Positions 19,020 through 26,238 of a DNA stretch of 26,238 nt are shown here, in pieces. Numbering within the stretch: position 1 is the stretch's first letter; every line of letters begins with the position of its first letter. The notes beneath the pieces are model-generated. The model saw only the letters and a list, made by a program, of their open reading frames with translations. It searched no databases and was not told the origin of the DNA. Origin of the DNA: Phaeoceros laevis (taxonomy: Eukaryota > Anthocerotophyta > Anthocerotopsida > Notothyladales). The stretch lies in NCBI GenBank assembly GCA_049999765.1, contig JBNGIQ010003914.1, positions 1 to 26,238 of the forward strand. Direction: 5' to 3'. The translations under genes and the position numbers were made by a program.

Positions 19020-19103
19020 AGGCTCCCCATTTCTCAGGCCACTTGCTTTGCTAGTGGAGTATGAGGCTCCCCTCAGGCCACTTGCCTTTGCTAGTGGAGT
19101 ATG
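19020..19103. repeat. Tandem duplication upstream of U2AF small subunit gene
   Basis: Two adjacent copies, 19020-19063 and 19064-19103, both begin aggctcccc and end gctagtggagtatg, sharing tcaggccacttgc. They differ by a 5-bp gap (atttc) and one inserted base. They lie about 200 bp upstream of the U2AF start codon, in its promoter or 5' UTR. Confidence 0.85.
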
Positions 19104-19305
19104 AGATGGGCTGTTGGGCTTATGTGTGGAACTTATTCTATTCGATGGCACTTTCTTCTCACCGGATGGCTTTCTAATGAAACAGATCACCTGTTCTCAC
19201 GGTTCCTTGGAACCTGACAAAATTGATTTCGCACCTGGTCTCTAACGATTTTTATATCCCGGGATCTGCATCATTGCCAGAGACTGACAACAGGCATTTT
19301 TGTAC

Positions 19306-21599
19306 ATGGCTGAGCATCTTGCCTCCATCTTTGGAACAGAGAAGGACCGGGTAAATTGTCCATTTTATTTTAAGATAGGCGCTTGTCGGCATGGGGATCG
19401 CTGCTCCAGACTTCACAACCGACCCACTATTAGTCCCACTTTGTTGTTGTCTAATATGTATCAGCGGCCAGATATGACAACACCTGGCCTGGAAATTCAG
19501 GGCCAGAACATGGATCCTCGAAGAGTGCAACAACACTTCGAGGTATTCAAACTTTGCGGTTGACGAGTTTCTCATAATGTACTTGTTCAAATGCTTTTAC
19601 ATAAACCAACTAGGACATGTCATAGTCACTCAATGCTTTAGTGGACACTTTGAATCTCTAACCTCCCTATTTGTTGTCTTGCAGGACTTTTTTGAGGATA
19701 TGTACGACGAGTTCATCAAATATGGAGAACTTGAGAGCCTTAATGTGTGTGATAACCTTGCCGACCACATGGTGGGTTTTGTCCTTTACTACAGAGATGC
19801 CTCAAGTGGAAATGTGTAACCTAGTGGTCATGGTGTTTTGAAACAAGACTAGCACTTAGCAATATTTACTATGACATCAGGTTGGTAATGTCTATGTCCA
19901 ATTTCAAGAGGAAGAACAAGCTGCTGCAGCGCTTCAAGCTGTGTCTGGGCGGTTTTATGCAGGTATCTTTCGCTTTGTTGACTATTGTTTACAGTCAAAC
20001 CTCCGTAAAAGTGCCCTCGATAAAAATTTTTGCCCAGTGGTAGCGGGCATGCTGATAGTGGCAAATATGAAAAGGGTTGTGTTGCAAACTCTAATGGATC
20101 AACATGAGCTCCCTTAGAAAAAAGCTCCTAAAAAAAACCTTTTTTGCCGTAAATGTTTAGAAAATTTTATGCTATCCTAAAGGGATGGAGTAATAAAATT
20201 ATGTCTTACTGCTAGGAATTTGCTTGCTCCCCCTTCACAATACCTCTCTCTTTTAAGAGGACTAGTATGTACAAAAGGGGTCTTTGGAGAGGTTTTAGCG
20301 CAACACTATCGTAGCACACAGGCCCATATTTAGGTTGATGGAGAAGCGTTTGGCTAAGGAGCACCTTGCAAGAGTGTTCACAAAGGGCATACTCACTCAA
20401 TACTTTGAGGCTAGGAATGATTTCTAGATTATGGACCTTAAAACTATCTTTGTATTATATTTATGTTCTTGAGGTAGTGTTCTTTATTGTATTTGTTTAC
20501 TTAGATTTCCATTAAATAGCAGTTTTGTAAGTGAATCATCTAAGACATGAACTAATCAAATATTAGTTAAAGATTTGCTATGTTTTGAAGATTATATAAT
20601 ACTTACTGAAGTTCTAAATTACTAGTACTTCTATAGAAGCTTAACTAAATATCATTATATTATTATTTATAATACTTAATTATGTGATGATTAAATTAAA
20701 TAAATCTTTAATTTAGTAAAGAATATTAACTAATAATTGGCATTAAATCTCTAAGTGTTACACCTCTGACCTGGTGTCATACTTTTCACCGCTCCCTAGG
20801 GCTAACTATTATAGACCATAAGTCAAGTATGTACTGATATCTAAAGTACATATCTTACTCTTCTTGCTTTGTGTCTTGTGCAGGCAGACCAATCTTGGTT
20901 GACTTTTCACCAGTCACAGACTTCCGGGAAGCCACTTGCAGGCAATACGAGGAGAATATGTGCAATCGTGGTGGCTACTGCAACTTCATGCATCTAAAGA
21001 AAATTGGCAGGTGTTTGGTTCTTCTCACGCTACATTAATTGTTTTCTATTTTTTATGGCGCCAATTACTTACACAAAACAAATTGTTCTCTGTTTTCACC
21101 ATATGAGAAATCCAACATGTATCTCGATCGGTTGAGGTGTAGGGATCTAAGAAGGAAACTCTTTGGGCACACGAAGAAATATGGTCGAAGTCGTAGCAGG
21201 AGCCTCAGCAGAAATAGGAGTTATAGTCCTCACAAAGAGTTTGATAAGCATGACTACCAGTATGATTGGACGGGAGGCAGGGGATATGACAGACAGTATG
21301 ATGGGCGTGATGACTATAGGATGGATTGTGACCAACGTTTGCGTGGAGGTGGGTATCGTCGAAGTCCTATTGGCCATCGGAGAAGTCGTAGCCCTGGAAG
21401 CTGGCGCATCAGGGGCAGTCCGGTTGAGAGAAGTCCTGAGAGACGAGCAAGAATTGAACAGTGGAATAGAGAACGTGAAAACAAAATTATGGTGACACAC
21501 ATACATAGGGACATGGATGCAAACTGGAACGAGGATGACCCACAGGAGGCTCGAAACAAAAATATGCATATAGCTTCAGCTAGTAGAGGACCTTATTGA
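19306..21599 (+). CDS. U2AF35: Splicing factor U2AF small subunit (U2AF35)
   Basis: U2AF35 recognises the AG at the 3' splice site and pairs with U2AF65 in the nucleus. Five exons with agreeing phases: 19306-19542, 19685-19771, 19881-19962, 20884-21010, 21143-21599, giving 329 residues. The start reads [18 protein letters not shown], matching the family N-terminus. First CCCH zinc finger: C18, C27, C33, H37. The U2AF-homology RRM spans about 40-147, with [10 protein letters not shown] and [10 protein letters not shown]. Second CCCH finger: C154, C162, C168, H172. The last exon carries an RS region ([18 protein letters not shown]) but then diverges into Gly/Tyr/Asp- and Arg-rich sequence ([16 protein letters not shown]), with a long tail beyond the usual RS end. 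Intron 3 is 921 bp and AT-rich, far longer than the others. Confidence 0.93.
19992..20036 (+). mobile_element. Possible pogo/mariner-like transposon end in U2AF intron 3
   Basis: After a TA at 19990-19991 the sequence begins CAGTCAAACCTCCGTAAAAG and continues with CCCTCGATAAAA. This echoes the CAGT-CCTC-TAA pattern of pogo-like termini and resembles the end at 12420. It lies in the one oversized intron of the U2AF gene, which could have grown by insertion. No matching right end was found before the acceptor at 20883, so it may be degenerate. Confidence 0.3.
20037..20883. other. AT-rich remainder of U2AF intron 3
   Basis: This intronic stretch has no coding signal. About 20440-20760 is markedly AT-rich, with runs such as tattatttataatacttaat, unlike the flanking exons. 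It ends with a normal acceptor (gtgcag at 20878-20883). Derivation from an old insertion is plausible but not shown. Confidence 0.4.
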
Positions 21600-23327
21600 A
21601 ACCGAAGTGACGGCCCTAAGTTTTTCGGTTTGTCCCATGCCTGCCCCATGTATGTGGGTGGTCTGTTGAGGTCTCGAAGTTGTTTTTCGTCTTGGCCCTT
21701 TTAGCTCCTGAGGTGTTAGCTCATAGATCATTGTACACTGTGCAGGTGGTGTGCAGATTCACAATGCTATGATCTACAAGTTTTGGGATCTTGGGTTAGG
21801 GAGTTTTTCCTAGAGAATGTTCTAGGTTGCATGCATGAAGGGTCGAAAGAGTTGCTTGGGCAAGTCATGTGTGTGGGTCTGCTTGTTTGAATATGGTGAC
21901 ATGCATATAACTGGTTTGGATTAGCTGATTGCCTTTGTGTGCACTACCTTACTCGTCAGCAAGGTTCGCAGTTGTAGTGGTTCACCCTTTGACCAAGGCA
22001 ATGTTAACAACTTTGTCGGGAGATGTGCAAGGCTTAGCAACAAGTAATGAGTTTGGTGCAGGTTTTGGGTCGGTAAGAATCTTTTGTGGACACTGCTTTG
22101 CTGCAGGTTGGCACGAAATTGTATGGGTAATCGAGCAACAAGCAAGGTGCATTTTCTTGGCGCGTGGCGTTTTTGTGAGGTGCAGAAGTCGTGGTGTGCT
22201 ACAGTTGCAGGCAAGGGGCAAACCGCTTGTCCTTGTTGCTTCGGAAGGTGGAGTTCGATGATGAAGTATATGTGTTTTACTGGAGATAGATAGAATTATG
22301 TCTCTTTGCAGGTGCAGGATCGTACCATTTTTCTCAATCTGACCACAGGTAGCAGGTACATGTGGCAGCAACGGTAGTGTGACAAGCACTTTAGATCATA
22401 CTTTGCATTTCTTTAATTCTTGAATCTAACATAGATGTTTTGACAAAAGTAGTTCAGAGTTTAGTGGTGGGCTTCATTGTACTGGGTTTGCTCAAAGGTG
22501 AAAGTGTGCACCACGTAAAATTGGGCCACGAGATGGCACAAGTTGAAATGGTAGTTGTCTCAGGGCTAGGATTTTTACATTCTATTCCCACCCAATCACC
22601 TTTGATTTGTGAATAAGAGCATACTTGCATAAGCCTTCCCTCTAGTACTCCCTTTCTATAGACACTCTAGTATTTCCTATAACAGTTTTCTAACTCATTT
22701 TTATACATATGTTGAACATGCTGTCAAAGAAGTGTACACTTGGAGTGTCGATAAGAAGTATAAAGTGGTAGAAGGCCCAACTAGTGTACCTCCAAGCACA
22801 CATAGTAAAGTTTCTTCTTCTCCTTCTCCTTCTTCGTCCATTTCCTTATCACAAGAAGATAACCACTTGTAGGGAATGCAGCCATAGTAAAGTTTCTTCT
22901 TCTTCTTCTTCCACTTTCTTATCACAAGAAGAGAACCACTTATAGTGAACACGTGTAACAATGACTTACAACGAAACTATAGTGCATTGTAAATCTATTG
23001 TTGTTTTTTTGGAGCTTTACAACAACTTGCTCACAAAAGTTATTCTAATGAAAACGTGGTCCAAATTGCATTCATTTATTTATTTATCATTAGGTATATA
23101 TAGTCGTGAGACTATGACAAGTGAACACAAATTATGATTTCATTGTGATCAGTTTATAATATTTTTTATTTTCCCACTAAAAGGGTCAAAGTGGCCTCAC
23201 CAATTTTTTTTGGCGAAAAGGCACTGCTTAGAATTTGTAAACGCTTACAATGGTGCTTCAAGCACCCAGCTCAAAACTCAGCACAAGACTTCCGGCTAAA
23301 ACAATGCTCCCTAACATGGAGGCTACA
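21600..23327. other. Intergenic region after U2AF
   Basis: The first few hundred bases are probably the U2AF 3' UTR. The longer open frames around 21930-22390 lie on both strands in different frames, with no recognisable domain, so I do not call genes. An imperfect direct duplication lies at 22801-22945. Confidence 0.45.
22801..22945. repeat. Imperfect direct repeat with CTT-rich tract
   Basis: Copies at 22801-22872 and 22883-22945 both begin catagtaaagtttcttcttc, include a cttatcacaagaaga segment and end accactt(g/a)tag. The copies differ in the length of the internal ctt/tcc tract. The offset is 82 bp. It produces a spurious repeated frame on the minus strand. Confidence 0.85.
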
Positions 23328-23782
23328 CTAAATTGCGCAGCTGCCAAATGTGAGCCTTTCTACGTACTCCCTACGAATCTTTTTAGCGTAGGACGCTGCC
23401 ATGTCCGCCAGCTTCTCCACTTCTTCCAGGTAGAAATCAAATAGAAGGTCTCTCCTGCGTTGAGCCTCAGGGAGGGTTTTAGACGCGCCAGATTAAGTTG
23501 CTTCTTACCCCATCGGTTCTCCCTCTCCCCGATGATGCTTTCAATGCTCTCTAGTGGCAGGCCAGTGAAGGCACTTCTTGTATACTTCATGGCCATAGCC
23601 AATTCCACCCAAGGGATTTCCGTGCTGTCTCCCTCCTTGAGTTCAAGCATGGTCGCGTGGAGGGTGGGGGCAGAGCCCAGCGGGTCGTCAGCAAACCCCA
23701 GCTCATGAGTCAAGCCAGTGCGCGGGTCTCCAAACTTAAACGCAACTGGCCTCACCAATCTGATTTTGACGACGACACCCAT
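23328..23782 (-). CDS. Unrecognised small gene or gene remnant, two-frame
   Basis: I do not recognise a family. From the ATG at 23782 a frame reads MGVVVKIRLVRPVAFKFG and later a helix-like stretch (WVELAMAMKYTRSAF). Its last ~35 residues look non-coding. A different frame there reads LLFDFYLEEVEKLADMAASY and then AKKIRREYVERLTFGS before a stop at 23328-23330, which looks like genuine amphipathic helix. The frames could be joined by a GT-AG intron of about 58 nt starting at the GTAAGAAGC donor near 23506, giving a protein of about 130 residues. Alternatively a frameshift has broken an old gene. There is no strong evidence for expression, and it sits at the edge of the repeat-rich zone. Confidence 0.4.
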
Positions 23783-23855
23783 ACTTCATACGCCAAGCGT
23801 GCATGTCGTCAATTTATTTGCTCTACTATGCATGTGTCACGAGAAACCTTGTTTA

Positions 23856-23990
23856 CACTAGTAGAAATGGGGGCCTTAATTTTAATCGACATTTAAATAT
23901 TGAAAAGGGTCGTTCAAACTGACATAATAATGTCAATCCACATGTCAAATGTGTGACGTCTATTTAAGAGTATACATTTGACATAGTAAT
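23856..23990 (+). mobile_element. CACTA (En/Spm)-type transposon terminus
   Basis: The sequence begins CACTAGTAGAAATGGGGGCC, very close to the usual terminus of plant CACTA elements (CACTA followed by a gaaa and a G/C-rich step). Subterminal motifs with alternating acat and gaca/tgtc words follow (cgttcaaactgacataat, cacatgtcaaatgtgtgacg), as expected for transposase-binding subterminal repeats. Orientation implies that the element extends to the right. The opposite end is not recognised in the window, so length and TSD are unknown. Confidence 0.5.
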
Positions 23991-24034
23991 ATCACATGGG
24001 GAAGAACATAAAAGTTGGTAAAACACAAACTTGT

Positions 24035-24233
24035 TGCTGCACTAAAAAAACTAAACGTACAATGAGACATGCCACGAAACATGCTGCACGAAAAAAACGA
24101 CATACTCTGAGACATACATGTAACATGCTGCACTAAAAAAACGACTTACTGTGAGACATGCCACAAAACATACTCCACCAAAAAAACGACGTACTGTACT
24201 GAGTCATGCCACGAAACATGCTGCACAAAAGCA
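24035..24233. repeat. Minisatellite of about 46 bp, four copies plus a partial
   Basis: Units start at 24035, 24082, 24126 and 24171 (47, 44, 45 and 48 bp), with a partial fifth from 24219. The shared pattern is tgctgcac, a run of seven or so A, then cgac(g/a)tac, (ga)gacatgcca and c(g/a)aaaaca-like ends. It lies about 180 bp inside the putative CACTA end and could be its subterminal repeat array. Confidence 0.85.
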
Positions 24234-24284
24234 TGCTGCCAGCCATCTGCTTCGGCCATATGCCAAGGGAGGCGCCTCCCTCGG

Positions 24285-24590
24285 TAGGTGGTGCAACTGT
24301 TTGGCAATGTTCTTCTCGCTCAATGTCTCGACCCTTACAGCTACAGGATCTTGCCTACCCTGCCTCGAATTGATGCACACCCTCTTTTCCACCCTCGACA
24401 TAATCTCGGTGACGAGTGGCAGGCCATGCACATCCGCAGGTTTCTGGCCGGGTCCCAGCGCGACGCATCGTTTCTTCGCACCACCTGCCCCAACGTTGGG
24501 AACCAGCAGCCAGCAGGCACACTGCCTCCAGGCGCAGGAGCAGGCTATGCCCCCAAGGCATGACGCAGCAGCATCGTCCGGTCCCATGGA
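24285..24590 (-). pseudogene. Decayed DYW-domain 3' end, copy A
   Basis: On the minus strand, pieces of a PPR-DYW C-terminus can be read only by changing frame: TEIMSRVEKR, then VHQFEAG followed by a stop, and SCSCKGR further on. Relative to copy B (24728-24944) about 27 bases are missing, covering the segment that would encode DIVVTDAYR. The same order of pieces occurs in the intact PPR gene at 5013-7847 (RILSRIEKREIVVRDAHR). In-frame stops and the deletion show it is non-functional. It belongs to the same family as copies B and the truncated end at 26161. Confidence 0.7.
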
Positions 24591-24727
24591 TCCAGAAACA
24601 GTATGAGGTCGAGGAGTTCTTGGGCAGTCACACGGTCTGCATTTGAAGGGCTACCGTGAGGAACCCACAAAATCCTCCGACTGAGTGACCAGCAGCAAGG
24701 CAGGTGGTGGAACTCCTTCAATTTGGC

Positions 24728-24944
24728 AATTTTTCTTCTCGGTCAATGTCCAGCCTTACAGCTTCAGGACACTGCCCAGACTCGATGCACACGGTATGCG
24801 TCCGTAACAACGATGTCCCGCTTTTCAATCCTTGACATAATCTCAGTGAAGAGCGGCAGTCCCTGCACATCCGCAGGGTTTTCGTTACCAGCAGAGGTGT
24901 GCCATCTGGGGTGTTCAAGACACCAAACACCATTCAGCAATGAC
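24728..24944 (-). pseudogene. Decayed DYW-domain 3' end, copy B
   Basis: One frame reads MVFGVLNTPDGTPLLVTKTL then RMCRDCRSSL, clearly a DYW domain. The zinc-binding CxxCH has become CxxCR, and about one base is lost right after it. The next frame then reads TEIMSRIEKRDIVVTDAYRV, after which a further shift destroys the CSC end. About 420 bp separates it from copy A, and the flanks also align (ttcttctcg(c/g)tcaatgtc in both). This is a direct duplication on the same strand. Non-functional. Confidence 0.78.
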
Positions 24945-25156
24945 ACAACCCAACAGCATCAAAATAGTGTCGAACTTACTGACCAGCCCCTCTTGACTGC
25001 ATGCTACAACAAGGCAAGTAAATGTGGTGTGTCATTAAGCTGAATGCCAGAATCATCTCTTCAAAACAGGCTGAAGCCTTATTGTTTCTACCATACCCAT
25101 TTCTCATGGCATTCCATGTTGCCACGTCCCTTACTTGTTAAGAGGAACAAGAGCCG

Positions 25157-25400
25157 CTAATCTGTGGACAGATTGTCAAACACTTTGCGTGCATCTTCCA
25201 ACTGGCCACATTTTGCATACATATTTACGAGACAAGTGCCCAGGACTACATCACCTTCAAGTTGTCCTCTTTCCACAATTCCTGAATGCAGCTGCCTGCC
25301 CTGCTGTAAAGCACCAGCACTTGTACAAGCATTGAGGAGGCAAACATTTGTAACCCTGCCAGCCAAATTCATAATTTCCATAACTCCACTCCAAACTTGC
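25157..25400 (-). pseudogene. PPR-repeat fragment
   Basis: The minus-strand frame reads NVCLLNACTSAGALQQGRQL, HSGIVERG, GDVVLGTCLVNMYAKCG and QLEDARKVFDNL before a stop. This is an L-type plus S-type PPR pair like those at 5013-7847 (e.g. CLLKACASTGAAQQGKQLHS). It has no start, no further repeats on either side and no joined E or DYW part. It may be an exon-like relic of the gene that supplied copies A and B. It is too short to be functional alone. Confidence 0.72.
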
Positions 25401-25614
25401 GGTGAGGTGTTGCTGGGATTTTGAAGTTATCTACCCTGTAAACCAACAGCACCTACAACCTGCACGAGCCATGGTGAGACGTCTCAGATTTGTACATCGA
25501 CACATTTTGTGATAAAAGGGCGTCGCACAATGTTTGAGAACAATTAAGGGACCCGGATGCAGCATTCTGTGTAGATAATAAAAAAGGAACAGTCATAATG
25601 CATGTTTCACCAAC

Positions 25615-25742
25615 CTGCAGCGGAGTCCATTCCAAGGCTGCTGCAAAGTTACCAACTCCCACATAACCACCCCAAAGCTGTACACATCACACTTCTCAGT
25701 CGCCTGTTCATCTCGAAGTACTTCAGGTGCCATCCCCTCCGG
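25615..25742 (-). pseudogene. Raf-like MAP3K (CTR1/EDR1 type) kinase exon fragment
   Basis: The minus strand reads [20 protein letters not shown] then [20 protein letters not shown]. This is subdomain VIII-IX of plant Raf-like kinases, where PEWMAPEVLR is usual; here W has become G. The exon begins after a CAG acceptor and ends at CAG|GTTGG, but the last residues need a frame change (reading PLQV in another frame) to match the family. No catalytic loop, P-loop or other kinase exons are visible within the next few hundred bases. I read it as a captured or decayed exon. Confidence 0.7.
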
Positions 25743-25980
25743 CTGTGATGAATGGACAAACAGATCAGCTCAAACAATTCTAGTGCCAGGCTCCAAATTT
25801 TGATAGGAATTTCCTTTCACCCTAACAGGCCCCTGCCCTCATTCACTATGTTCTTCAAATATCCCCGGGTATCCACTGAAAAATGCCCCTGTTCTCACTT
25901 CTAATCAGCTCCCTTTCTTTTCAGTTGAGGAGATTCAACATTCTGTGTGCTGATACGTGGTGGTTCAGTGTCCGCGATCC

Positions 25981-26012
25981 CTGTCAAACTGAGACCTGTC
26001 TCAGTTTGACAG
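25981..26012. repeat. 15-bp perfect inverted repeat (hairpin)
   Basis: ctgtcaaactgagac (25981-25995) and gtctcagtttgacag (25998-26012) are exact reverse complements around ct. The right arm is also the start of the 59-bp tandem repeat. It lies about 150 bp past the partial DYW stop, probably within its 3' UTR. Confidence 0.9.
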
Positions 26013-26118
26013 AGATAGAGTTAAGCACGCACATTCACCCCAAGAGAAAGACAACAATCTCAGTTTGACGGGGTAGAGTTCAGCAAGCACATTCGCACCC
26101 AAGAGAAAGACAACAGTC
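26001..26118. repeat. 59-bp tandem duplication
   Basis: Two copies, 26001-26059 and 26060-26118, share tcagtttgac, gtagagtt-like, agca(c/a)gcacattc and caagagaaagacaaca segments with a handful of substitutions and small gaps. The first copy overlaps the right arm of the hairpin at 25981-26012. Confidence 0.85.
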
Positions 26119-26160
26119 TCTCGCACACACACCTGAGCACTGGCTAGATCTTCAGTATTC

Positions 26161-26238
26161 TCACAGTCGACCCTTACAACTGCAACGCCCGTCTGCGAAT
26201 CGATGCACACGGTACCCATCCCTTACCACAATGTCTCT
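26161..26238 (-). CDS. C-terminus of another PPR-DYW variant, cut by the window edge
   Basis: From the window edge the minus-strand frame reads RDIVVRDGYRVHRFADGRCS and then CKGRL before a stop (TGA at 26161-26163): 25 residues with no interruption. This aligns with the end of the intact gene at 5013-7847 (RDAHRVHRFVEGSCSCGDRP). The CSC zinc-type motif is kept, but the last tripeptide is GRL instead of DYW. It resembles the GRP-like endings remembered for U-to-C-associated DYW proteins. It may be the functional parent of decayed copies A and B; whether the rest is intact lies outside the window. Confidence 0.72.
   Translation of the reverse strand, partial: RDIVVRDGYRVHRFADGRCSCKGRL

Noticed and set aside
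21929-22390. Open frames on both strands past U2AF
   Set aside because: The frames are mutually overlapping, lack motifs or splice logic, and look like 3' UTR or intergenic DNA.
22701-22961. Minus-strand frame with repeated CIPYKWLSSC-like and K-rich stretches
   Set aside because: It is the translation of the imperfect direct repeat with its CTT tract, without any coding signal.
25770-25795. Possible right CACTA end (ttctagtg near 25778-25786)
   Set aside because: The inner sequence does not mirror the terminus at 23856, and the flanking trinucleotides differ (TTA on the left, CCA on the right), so no target duplication exists.
1-26238. tRNA, rRNA or snoRNA genes
   Set aside because: I scanned for characteristic motifs by eye and saw none; a covariance-model search would be needed to exclude them fully.

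Overview
The window is nuclear DNA from a land plant. All recognisable genes are plant genes split by short GT-AG introns (mostly about 55-225 nt), and several carry plastid-targeting presequences. One gene is a PPR protein with a KP-type DYW domain. From general knowledge, that subgroup is tied to lineages with U-to-C organelle RNA editing (hornworts, ferns, some lycophytes), so I infer a seed-free vascular plant or a hornwort. I cannot name the species.

Layout. 1-1182: an unrecognised two-membrane-span protein (+). 1347-5052: plastid-type peptide chain release factor 3 (-), about 16 exons including one 23-nt microexon. 5013-7847: intronless PLS-class PPR-DYW:KP protein (+), head-to-head with the RF3 gene. 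8859-11450: carotenoid cleavage dioxygenase 8 (-), the strigolactone-pathway carlactone synthase, 7 exons giving 598 residues. 12597-14404: plastid TPR protein (-), 9 exons. 15470-17292: Vps62/DUF946 family protein (+), 2 exons. 17688-18843: a complete but transposase-less PIF/Harbinger-like element with a 3-bp target duplication and a Myb/SANT-like ORF. 19306-21599: U2AF small subunit (+), 5 exons.

From about 22 kb the window becomes repeat-rich. It holds a short unrecognised two-frame gene, a CACTA-type transposon end, a 46-bp minisatellite, and on the minus strand a graveyard of gene pieces: two decayed DYW ends, a PPR fragment and a Raf-like kinase exon. The minus-strand 3' end of another DYW variant, ending GRL, is cut by the window edge.

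The genes do not form a pathway. RF3, PPR, CCD8 and the TPR protein all look organellar, but that is not enough to call a functional cluster. The points most worth following are the KP-type PPR plus its decayed relatives, the microexon that carries part of the RF3 GTPase core, the Harbinger derivative, and the gene-fragment and repeat zone after 23.8 kb. Exon borders were set by eye from reading frame, splice dinucleotides and remembered family sequence. No database search or transcript evidence was available.
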